A stretch of 64,000 nt of DNA from Lunularia cruciata (taxonomy: Eukaryota; Streptophyta; Marchantiopsida; Lunulariales; Lunulariaceae): assembly GCA_948567375.1 (NCBI GenBank), contig OX419761.1, positions 37,858,243 to 37,922,242 on the forward strand. Reading direction: 5' to 3'. Positions 23,801 through 34,157 of the stretch are shown here, in pieces. The notes under the pieces are model-generated. The model did not search any database. It worked only from the letters and a program-made list of their open reading frames with translations, and had not been told where the DNA came from. The translations under genes were made by a program, and so were the position numbers. Position 1 is the stretch's first letter; each line of letters begins with the position of its first letter.

Positions 23801-24396
23801 GCTTGGAGGGAGTGTTCGTATGCTTTGTAGACGACACGTGTCAGGGTAGACTTATACTTGGTCCGAGATGATCAGGTGACAATGGCAGATGTCGTGGTTA
23901 TGGACCCTACGCGGGATATAGTTTTGGAGGGAGTGATTACCCATCCCCTTGGATGGGCGGTGAGTGCAGCAGTAGGTCGCAAGGTCTCCAAGTATAGGGG
24001 CATGCAGCGAGGTCACCTCTTTGTTCCTCTAGCCTTGGAGTTATATGGAGTGATGGACACGGCATTTGACACATTTGTCAGTGAGTGCACGAGAGCTTAT
24101 CATGTTAGGCGTCAGGGGGTAACACTCTCACTCTCATACTTTGTAGTATATTTTAGACAACATGTGTCCATTGCTCTATAGAAGGCAGTGGCTGGTGCAA
24201 TCCATAGGAGAGCAATCACATTAGGTGATGTTTCTTCGGATGCTCCAGTTGTGTGTAGACCGTACGACTTGCATAGCTCGGATATCTTAGGTGCGGTAGG
24301 GCAGATTTCTCATATAGACTCTATTGGGGCTTAGCCCCATGTTACCTTTTTTGTCTAAACCCTAAACCCATCCTTCGTTTTTCCTACGCGGTCGCC
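20815..24396 (+). mobile_element. Retroelement copy D: near full-length, riddled with stops
   Basis: Two related segments of about 140 bp (about 20815-20960 and 20961-21100), each with TTTAGGG, precede the coding part and look like 5' UTR monomers. An N-terminal zinc finger is encoded at about 21205-21290 (CPVCHQRFTSQGVKTHVEGC, C-x2-C-x12-H-x4-C). The reverse transcriptase follows: GGIRPIAIGE near 22180, motif A near 22385, QGDPLGG near 22575, and ADDTHIIGP near 22680. Then come the zinc knuckle near 23690 and the RLE-type core near 23850-23910. The 3' end is GGTCGCC at 24390-24396. At least ten in-frame stops interrupt it, mostly TAG where copy C has CAG. CTAAACCCTAAACCC at 24355-24369 replaces the usual segment of the 3' UTR. 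It cannot be active, but it shows the element's domain order: zinc finger, RT, knuckle, endonuclease-like domain. Confidence 0.85.
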
Positions 24397-24545
24397 TTTT
24401 CCCTTTTAAGTGTAAATCTGCTTCCTGCTTATTGAATATAACGGTGGAGATGCACCCATGGTCTCCTTGCTATAATTTATAATGAATCAAATGAACCACT
24501 TAACTTACATGAGTACTGGCGTGAAAGTAATAGGGCTAAACCTCG

Positions 24546-24614
24546 TTTGTCTCGTCCTTGTACGGCTAGCTTGATGGGGTCTTCCCATCCTTCGTGTTAT
24601 TCTACGCGGTTGCC
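24546..24614 (+). mobile_element. Retroelement 3' end scrap
   Basis: About 70 bp match only the last part of the retroelement 3' UTR (TTGATGGGGTCTTCCCATCC followed by CTACGCGGTTGCC). It lies about 150 bp downstream of copy D and in the same orientation. Confidence 0.7.
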
Positions 24615-25146
24615 TTTTTCCTCTTTTGTCTAAAGAATAAACCCAATTTCCTCAACTGTGCTGGGATTACTGTTCTAGGTCAACGGGAACTCTAAGGAAA
24701 CTATCAAGTTAATCAGGGACCAAGGTTAGCTCCGGACCGTTCAGTGGCTCTCTACAGTACTGTACAAGTTAACATGTTCCACTAATGAAGTCGGTAAACC
24801 TCTTTATGGGCAGTCTTTTGTTGGTGATGGCCACGTCGGGACCTTACTGTAGTTGTTTAGTTGCAAATAGGTTGTGCTTGGTGACCGACGTCAGGTTTCT
24901 TTTCGTGGCAGGATGTTACTTACTTTGTCACGTAGTGGTACGGTTCATTACTGTGGTCTCCCTCTTTAACGTGTGCTATCCATCAACTGGGTGTGAAGGA
25001 ATTGCCTACAATCCGATCATATCTCTACCGCGTAGCGCAATGCCAACACCTTCATAAATGGCAGATAAAGTTTTGCCTTTTTTCCCGTAGCGGAATGCCC
25101 ACACCTTCGTAAATGGCAGACAACGTTTTGCCCTTCTTTTTCGCGG
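24615..25146. repeat. Spacer with a 55-bp tandem duplication
   Basis: Two copies of a 55-bp unit beginning CGTAGCGCAATGCC lie at 25031-25085 and 25086-25140, with roughly 90% identity by eye. The rest of the stretch, including a 90-codon frame at 24785, shows nothing I can identify. Confidence 0.65.
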
Positions 25147-25253
25147 GATATCGCGGGTAAGGCAGATTTCTCATATCATACTAGTGTGGCTTAGTCTCAT
25201 TTTACCTTGGCTTGATGAGTTTTTCCCTCCTTCGAGTGTTCTGCGCGGTCGCC
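25147..25253 (+). mobile_element. Retroelement 3' end scrap
   Basis: This fragment starts at the end of the coding region (GGCAGATTTCTCATAT) and runs through GGCTTAG and the CTTGATG...CTCCTTCG block to GCGCGGTCGCC. It is diverged and lacks the GGGGCTTAGCCCC palindrome. It is the third member of the family's 3' ends within 1 kb. Confidence 0.7.
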
Positions 25254-27627
25254 GTCCCTTTTTTCCACGGCTAAAAGTGTTTTTGAGATAATAAGGTTAG
25301 AGCAAGGAGTTTCTATTACATAGGCAGAAATTAATTCTGCCTGTGGAGTAGAGAAGAAAACGTCGAAAGGATCACTCTGATAAAATTGATTGCCTTTTAA
25401 TCTAAGCTATCACATCAAATGGCTGAACGACACAAAAAGAACGTTATTGCATCATGAAACAATAAGACAAAAGAGCCTTATTGTACTGGCATCTTCCTAA
25501 AGTGGAGAATACCAAACGGGAAAACACACTACTTCTCGAAGTGCTAACAGAGCTAAGTATGTAGATTTAGCATCATCATATAACAAATTTAGCAACAACT
25601 CCTTGTTTCTTCTGTGCATGTATCGAAGGGAAACGTAATCAAGTGTTGCTACCCGGATCCAGTTAATTGAATGAAATTCATGATAAAATCATGCGTTTCT
25701 TATCCCGGAGTCTAACCAAGGCCAACATCTGTGGTAAAGAGAACATGGATCACACGACTGTAGGGAATCACGAGAGGTTTGGTTTCTCTGGTGTGTTGCC
25801 GGTCTCCCGCAAACGTAGACCGCGTATGCGGTTCCTCATTATTGAGCTCGCGCAAACTAGAGTTAACTGGGAAGCTATAGAGTTTAAGTTCTGTGGCCCG
25901 GATGAACAACATCTGGAATCTCCGGCTAGATATGAAGACTTATATTCTTTTCTAATCGTAGACGTAAAGGTCTAACCCCGGTATGGGTGGAATTCCCTAT
26001 ACGGAACTGCACGCTGAATACAATTGCGAGCTGCGATACATAGCGTTTCGTCTTTACATTGAATAAATGGTCACATCCATCCTAAGAGTAGTTCGGCGTT
26101 TCAACCACCAGGAGGTGGTAGAGAGAGAGGACATCGGAGTTGGCCAGTCAGCTGACCATCGAAACCGGCTGTACCAGGTACTGACAGGACAAATAGTACC
26201 TAAGGGAACCAATTATATCACCCTGTGACGTCGATGGAACACTAGCCGGACAGGAGTCAGGAAAGCTATGCCGGTAAAAAGTTGACGTGCGTATTTGCCT
26301 GTAGGCCGTCACAGCAGCCGACCGAAATTCTCCGTCCACGCGACGGAGAAGGTAGCATCATCTAATTGCCGGAATTGGGGGTTCACGTGGCAGTTGGGGC
26401 TCGCAGAGTGAGGGCTGGGGCCTTCGGCTCCGCACGCATGTGTCCCGTCACGCTCTTGCTGCTCGATCTCTTTCCCTTTAGACTGGCCCCGAGGTTCGTT
26501 CGTTGGAGTGAGGATTTCTTCCAGGTAGTCCCGATCGACAAGAGAGACATGGAGGGATTGTGAGATTTTGATGGTTTATGGTGACCGAGAGGCAGTCCCG
26601 CTAGACAATTAGACGTAGAAATTTGTTTTTGCGTTTTTTAATTTTTAATCGCAATTTGGTCGAGTGAGGGAGGACGAACGAGCGAACGAACGATCCGACG
26701 ACGAAACCTAGCGGGGCCGATAAGGAGAGAGCACCACGGTATGCGCAGGGAATGGTAGATACGTACGCCCCAGCCAAGGGCAAACACGAAGAATCAAAGA
26801 TAATGGGTGTGCCGCGGAACGGAGGTCTTTACGCGCTCACCAGCCTTCAGATCGGGTATGCTTGCACTCCTTCATGTAGCCGTGCTTTTAATCTCCACAT
26901 CCCTGTCATGCAGAGGGCAATAATCTGAATTGTGACGAAGCGAAATGGAAACTTGAAGTGGAAGAATGTAGAGCAAGCAAATAGTTGTGTACTGTTAACT
27001 TATGAGACCCTAGGGAAGAGTGGAGGATACGGAGTTTCTGAGAGCTTCGACTGGATACTAGATTTGAGAAGATAGTTGAAGCTGAGAATGGGACTCAGAA
27101 CGTGCTTTCTTTGAGGGAGTTCTCGTCACTGTCGGCGGAGAAGGTAGAGCGAGAACATTGTTACCATCGAAGACATTTTCTCCTCTTGTACAGCGGGGTT
27201 TTTCTCTTTGTGACCCCTGTAATCTAATTAGTCGGGGTTGAAGACGATTTGTGTTTCAAGTTAGCGGGTGCATGGCACCTCTTTCCTCCACGATGCACTA
27301 GAGCAGCGCAGCCTGGATAATTTTTTAGCATCAGTACGCTGGAGTCTTACCCTTCCCCGAATTTGTGAAGGAGGGCCACCCACCAGACATTGGCTGTACC
27401 TATTGGGAGCTTGAAAAATTTGGTTGACTGCATAGCATAGTTGGGCGACTCTTGGGTGAAATCTTGACGCCCTCCATATGATTCGGACAGGCGTACTTTG
27501 ATCTTGGAAAATGTAGATCATATATATCTTGTGTCGGGTATATTAAGCTGGTTATCGATGTTTGTAACGTTTTCACTAGACTTCCTCGAGGTACTCCTGG
27601 AAATAGAGTGTTTTCTGTGGCGTGATC
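25254..27627. other. Spacer and promoter region of the following gene
   Basis: No gene is supported. A 102-codon plus-strand frame at 25667-25975 has no known motif. The part from 26.3 to 27.3 kb is GC-richer and probably holds the promoter and 5' UTR of the gene starting at 27628. Confidence 0.4.
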
Positions 27628-30600
27628 ATGGGATCCGGCATTCAAATTGTCGCTCTTGTCCGCGCTTTCAGTGAGCAGTAAGACCAAAGCGATAATCAAT
27701 CTGGTCGCAATTCGGGAGGCTGATTTCTAGCCAGTAGGTTATTATGTGGGCACAATTTGGGAAGTCTCGCTATGGCGGATAATTCATGAGATAATTTAAA
27801 GGTTCTTTACAGTGGTGCTTATATTTAAGGAACCTTTTCGGGTTTCTAAGTGTCGCAAATGCTCCACCTCATCGTTTGCAGCAAGGTTCAAACTGCTTGA
27901 TTGCCTATTACAGGGCGAATGTTGGGCTAATTTTATGGTAGTCCAGAAATAACTTTTTTAGACATAATCTGTATCCGGAAACAGCTCCCCCAAGCGTACG
28001 GTTAGCTGCACATAGTTCCGCGTGCAGATTGGCTATGAAAACCTAATGTATCGTTATTGTTTGCAGGGATGTTCAGTCGTATGTGTCGAGGCTTTTCCTG
28101 CTTGTGGCCTATGAAGGTCTGAAGCTGGTGTTTCTTGTCGACAACGGCCCTTGGACAGGAAACGCTCGGCGTTCCAGGCCTGCAGAGCTATGGCAATTGA
28201 TGGTAACCAAGGTCAGTATTAAACCTCTTTGACATTTTGACCAAACAAATTACTGTGATGACCTAGAGCTTTGAGCGAAGCGGTTGGCATATGAGTATAT
28301 GGGAAGGCCGTACTAAATAATTTTCTTGGTTGTGTCAGTCAAGGGGATCACCCTTTGCCAATCGATTGCGCCACTACTCTACACTACATGGAGATCATGC
28401 CGTGGATACCGGTTATCAAAGACTTCTTAGCAGAGAGAAAACGGATATCAGGTTAGAAGCTGGACAGGGGAAAGAAGATGGCTGGCTCTCATTGCTAGTT
28501 GCATTGCAAAGAAGTTGTAAGGAGAAAGCACAGTTGAAGAAACCATCACACGGACTTTATGGTTGCGTTGCCTTTGAGGTAGCGTGGGCTGATGTGCGGG
28601 GCATCAATTATCTGAATGAGCTCCAGGTGCTATATCCTACTTTTCGAGCTATCGGGTTCTACACCCTTGTAGTAGATTCCAGCTGAAACTCATTGTGAAG
28701 GTTTAGATTGCGACCAAGTTTACGCACGTGCAGTTTGTGCCGCAGTTTCCTTTCGTCGTCCTAGATCTGAGTTGGCCCCTTTGTTTTCTGTTATGCAAAG
28801 TGAGGATACGGCGAACCGCACTGATTCGCAGTTGTTTGGTTTGATACAGACGGATACATGCGTGGGTTTGGAGGTAAGAGCCATGGTGAAACGGGAGTTT
28901 GACAGTCTTGAGCAAGCTAAAGCTTGCTATGCTACAATCTTATCTGGATCGAAAGATATGGGTCCAAGTCTGGGTGTAGGTAATGTACTGAATGCGAATA
29001 ATGTCGGCAGTGTTGTGAGAAGCAGTGGCCAGGACCCTAGTCTAAAAGGTCTGGTTGGAGAAGGATCTCGAGCAGTGAGAGAAAGAAGTCCCTCCTCGGC
29101 CAAGGCACAACTAGGTGGCAAAAGTGTGGATGGCTCACTGGGAGAACGGGTTCCGGGGGCTGGAGACAAGCACGTGAAGAAGAGACAGCTGGAGGAAACT
29201 CCTTGGTCAGAACATCGCTCAGGTGCTCATGTCACCGGCGAGTACGGCAGGGCCTACTATAATAACTCCACGAACTCTAGATTTGCCAATCGCCCCGATT
29301 TGGAACATTTTGGAGGCGAGTATTTTACTCCTCCTTCCTCGCCTTTTAGCGGTCAAGCATTTCAGCACCAGCACCATTTCAAACCTTACAATCCTCGTCA
29401 GCTCAAGGACTCCAAGAAATCACGCATTTGGCCCCTGGACATTCCCGAAGCAGAGGAGAGAGATTCTCAAGCTGGAAATAAGCCCTCGGAGTCAATGGGC
29501 TTAAATGGTTATGACAAGTCAAAAAGTTTCAGTGAGAGGAATCATTGTCCTATTCCGAACAACAAAAGTTTTGAGAGGAACAAGTCTTTTGATCGCTGTT
29601 CGAAGTGTAGAGCGTGGAGGGAAGGCACATCGTTGCACAAGTTACAAGAATGTTCGAAATGTAGTGGAAGCTCGGAGGTGAGACAAGATCGAGTTTATGT
29701 TAACCCGGCCAGATTGATCGCCCCTGCAGAAACTTATCGAGATACACTTATCTTGTTCAGATTTTCCGAACCTTTACTTCCACTTGAGTTGCAGCAGATC
29801 ATTACTGCTGATCAACGACTACTGAAGATGCTGGAGTCAGGCCTACCTTCTTGGGTTATCTTTCTGCAATCCTATCCAATTTTGTGCCAACTTTATCGTC
29901 CATGGATGCGCCCTCTATGTGGGACTATTTATTACCTTATCTCAGTAGTTACTGTTTTGATCGGCTTCTACGATCTTTACAAGAACGTTCCCATACTTAA
30001 AGCCACTGCAGCACACATATGCGGGCCACTTTTCGAAATGATAGAAGAATGGGGAATGGTGTCTCGTCTCAAGTACTTGGGCACGATGCTGTTTCTTCAA
30101 AATTGTGAGAAGGCGTTTGAGTGGGCCATAGCGGTGATCCGAGCTTTCCGACAGATATCGACGTTGGTTATGAAACCTGTTCTTCAGCCACTGATTTCTT
30201 TTGGAGAGACATTCATGCCGGTATGGGAAGGAGTTTCGATTGGAGTCCAGACAGTGGTGCAGCTTACCTCATCAACGTTTTCATCTGTTGCCATGGGTGT
30301 TAACAGTGTGGTCACTGTACTTGTATGGCCTATTGTGGCACTGTTTAGTACACTGTGGTACCTCGGTAAGTCCATTCTTAGTCCCTCATCTTTTCTACCG
30401 GTAGACTCCAGCTGGATTGTGCTGTTGCAATTTATCAAACAGGTCTTACCTCGTGTCGTGGAGCAACTGAGCATATCAATCAAATTATGGTATGGGGAAT
30501 TGTAAATGTTGAAGTCAAGCCCGGAATCCTTACCCGTAATTGTCCATACCCTTCAAGTCACTTTTCCTCTTATATCCTGATCTCTGAAGAGCATTTGTGT

Positions 30601-32249
30601 GCTACTATGTGGATCAGTTGTCGTTCTCTTACCTCTTATTACTTTTTCACAAAAGAGTATCTGTTGTAGCAGCAGCAATGTGTAAATTTACTAACGATGT
30701 CTGCGCTATGTGGGTTGACAGGAATGGCCATCTTGTTTCCAATGTTCCAGACTATTTGGACGATTTTCATACTTCCTATTCAGCTGGTGAAGTTTCTGGC
30801 CAGTCTGTTGGCAGCTTTATCATCCGAAGTGATGGATGGTTTTCGAAATATATGGAGTGCTATCTATGATGGTTTGCAGCTTCTTATTGCCACCGGATCA
30901 CCTGCTTTGCAATCTATAAAAGCTGTGAAGTCTTCTACTCCAGGTCCTTCCATGTGGAGAACTTTATGGAACGATATCTTCTCCAAGGTGTGTGCATCAT
31001 TCAACAACATAGAGTAGAAAATCGATTTTGGATGGGCAAATCTTTTTAAATTGCTGATACTGTTCTGTTGATGTACTAGTAGAATAGTGTGTCGCCTTGC
31101 TTATCAATGTAGAGGCGAAGGGATGTCCAGTTTCCCACATGCTATCTGTATCTTTGAGACTTGCCCATCAAAGAAACAGTTATTACGGCTTAAAGAAACA
31201 GTTATCTCCAATCTCTGCAGCTTACCACTTTCATCCAACCTTGCGAAGCTCTGAACAAGGGCACCTTTAGATGTTGCAAATGATCTTAGAATGTTCACAT
31301 TAAGTTCTTGGTCTCTGCAGGTATTTCATGCTGTCGGGAGTATTGTGAAGGGTCTTGTCGCCTTCTTCACGGCTTGCAATCGGCATCGCCTAAGGTAATT
31401 CGGGTTTCTTGTAATATTTCACGTAAATCTAGTGGTTTTCCTTAAATGACATGTTTCGTTGTATTATCCCATGCTAATTGCAGTTGTCTGGCTTCCTCCA
31501 TGCAGCATATACAATCATGTGGTGGACGTCCTCATTCAAGTTAGTTACATGCTCAAATCTGGTCAGTATGCGGCCTCAACGGCATGTCGACAAATTTTTC
31601 CGCTCCCTGAACTAAGTAAAACAGGTTCAACAATTTTCGTGGATGAGGTACTACTTAACTCTATTTACCTTCCTCTTCTGTGGGAACAGCAACTGATCTT
31701 ATTCTTTTTGGTCGTACTCGGGAGAAATGTTGTGATAAGCAGAGAACATGTTTGAAACTTCACTTTATTGGGTTCATAAGACTAAATTACTGCTTTCGGC
31801 GTCGTCTCTATGCATCGACCAGACCTTTTCACTTCGGGATGAGACTAACAGAAACTTTACCTTTGCTTTAAATCAGGTGGAGCCAGAGATGGAGTTGGAA
31901 GAAATTTCCCAAATTTCCAGGTATGTACATTGTACCTGTGTACCGAATTCTGGAAACGGCCACTGTGGTGTTCCAGTGCTACTTAGTGATGTGATTGACT
32001 CAAGTACCTCTACACAATCTCTCATATACATCTGCGACCAACGTTTGCCTTGGTATTCGCAGCATCTCGACGCTTCAAAGCTCAAGTTTGTCTGATTGTT
32101 TTACGTTTCTGCTTGTTTTTTCTTGCAGAGAATATTCTGGCTCGAGGCATCGACTAAAAGGCGACTCGCTTACGACTCCTTTACTAATGATACAAGCAGA
32201 ATCTTCCTCTCCACAACTTCTTCAGCGCAGCTCATGTCACCTTTTTTGA
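27628..32249 (+). CDS. Conserved plant membrane protein of unknown function, 881 aa
   Basis: Nine exons join with AG/GT borders and consistent phase: 27628-27677, 28067-28211, 28339-28626, 28850-30365, 30722-30987, 31321-31394, 31506-31647, 31877-31920 and 32129-32249 (2646 nt). The N-terminus reads VQSYVSRLFLLVAYEGLKLVF and AELWQLMVTKSRGSPFAN. FEVAWADVRGINYLNELQTD follows, wording I recall from an uncharacterised land-plant family. A low-complexity middle leads to a four-cysteine site, C-x2-C at 411-414 and 429-432 (CSKCRAWREG...CSKCSG), perhaps a zinc ribbon. Hydrophobic segments lie at about 514-533 and in a long cluster around 650-700; the tail is polar. The GTAAGT donor at 30366 is skipped by an alternative reading that ends at 30505 after 45 extra hydrophobic codons, possibly an intron-retention isoform. 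No function can be assigned; likely an integral endomembrane protein. Confidence 0.8.
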
Positions 32250-34157
32250 GATTAAATTTAGCTCACAAGATCATACATTGGATACATTTAGCCCACAAGA
32301 TCGTTGCATCCATTTAAATGAACTCCCTTCAGCCACACGGCTTCCGCCAGATTATGTTGAACCTGTAAAATAGTGCAAATCCGATTTGTATTCTAGCTGT
32401 CAAAAATTTATTAGGCTGTTTAAAGCTTCGTCCGAAGTAGGGCCCTACCACTAACTCCTGATTCATGAATGGATCCAGCCTTGTACAATACCACTGGAGG
32501 TAGGAAAAATTAGATAGCTTGCACTGCTCTTTGTGTTAAGCCATATCTTTGATAAGCCCCTGTTATCACCATTTTCTCCTGTAGCAAGTCGCTTCCGCAG
32601 ATGAAGTTGCCAAGCCTTGAAGATCAACATGCGTTGTATTTGATAAATTCAACTGTCATCAGTCTGAATAAATGTATGATTCCCCTTTGGTGGGAGATAC
32701 TCGTAGAGTTACTCTTTGGATGACGGTTATTTCCTTCACACCTACATGTTCTATCAAGCAAGCTATCGATATGTTATTCAAGTCTCCTCCTGTGTCTCGG
32801 TGAGTTCGCAGTGAGGCCTCTATATACTTTGATGGATATTTATCAGCACGAAATACTTGGCTACTTACAGACAGGCAAACCGTCGATAGTGGCAAGAATG
32901 CTGCTAGCTATAAGACTTTTGCATGATTCTACCGTATCCCACAGCACCATTTAACAACATGGAGATCAAGCAGGTCGGTTTGAGAAATGCTATCCAGTTT
33001 GTCCTTCACAACGACGAGCATGCCTGTTGGTAAACACGAAACGCTGAACTAGCAAAACGGCAAGCTGTGGGTGTTCTTTATTTCGGACCTTCCTACTTCA
33101 GCTACTAACAGTTCAGCAGTAATAACATGAATGATGTTCTTGCAATGCATGAATCAAATGTCGCAGTCTCAACTCAAACACTTAAACTTGTAGCAAGCGC
33201 GGACCATCATACATGGACACTAATTCTGCCCCGCGACACGATGCAAACTGGGTGCCTGTTAGCTAGCTGTACTGCAAACTGGGTGCTTGTTAGCTAGCTG
33301 TACGTCTTTCTGTCGGCACTTCAATCCCACCGTTGCAGGTGCAATCCTGTGTGACTCATTATGAGGTGGACTGCATCTTACCACTTGGGTAGGTTGCATT
33401 CTCCCCCTTGTACTCACAATTAATAAATGTACATTTCGGGCGCTCTGTGTCAAGCTGACATTCTAGCCCTTTGTTCCGGTCCGGGGATAAGGGCTTTTCA
33501 GTGCATAATACCCAGATCCAAAAATATTTCAAGAGAGTGGACTTCCTTAACTGTACAGTAGCGGCAAACGAGACCGCCTATAAACTTCAGGAGAATGCAC
33601 GGCGTCAATGCACGGCGGTATAGATAGATCTCGACAATCTTGTACGTATGGAACGAAACTGGTACAATCTTGAGGCTTTCTCGTCATAAAATTGGCAGAG
33701 TGCAAGAAAGTAAGAACGGTGAAGAAGATCATGGCACTACACAGTAAGGTTCTCTAAGGATTAGGACTTCAAGGGTACATTCTGCAACCAATACCTGTAA
33801 CCTTGGCCGACGACAATCACGTGCTGCACTACAGAACGCGGCAAGAACGAAGTTGATCAATGCCGGGTCGGGTACAGTATCAAAGTCAAAGCCAGCTAGT
33901 CAGGTGTTTGTTGTTTTGTGAAGCTCTGGCTGTGCCCGTCTTTCCTGCCATGATATACTGCGCTAAATCCATCTTCGGATCGAGACCCACAAGGTCTATC
34001 CCTTGGGGCACTATTCCGTCCCAATATCAGTAGTAGTTTCGGGAGAGGTTGGAGCTAATCAAAGAGCTTGATTGAAATTTTTGGTCAAGTGTATTTGAGG
34101 GATGTGAGCGGACAGAGAAGATAAAGAATTATCAGGAGCGTAGCGCGGGAGTACAAC
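32250..34157. repeat. Intergenic region with a 31-bp tandem duplication
   Basis: The region holds the 3' UTR of the upstream gene and the promoter of CYP23. Two adjacent copies of a 31-bp unit (TGCAAACTGGGTGCCTGTTA...) lie at 33242-33272 and 33273-33303, differing at one base. No exon or RNA gene is seen. Confidence 0.6.
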
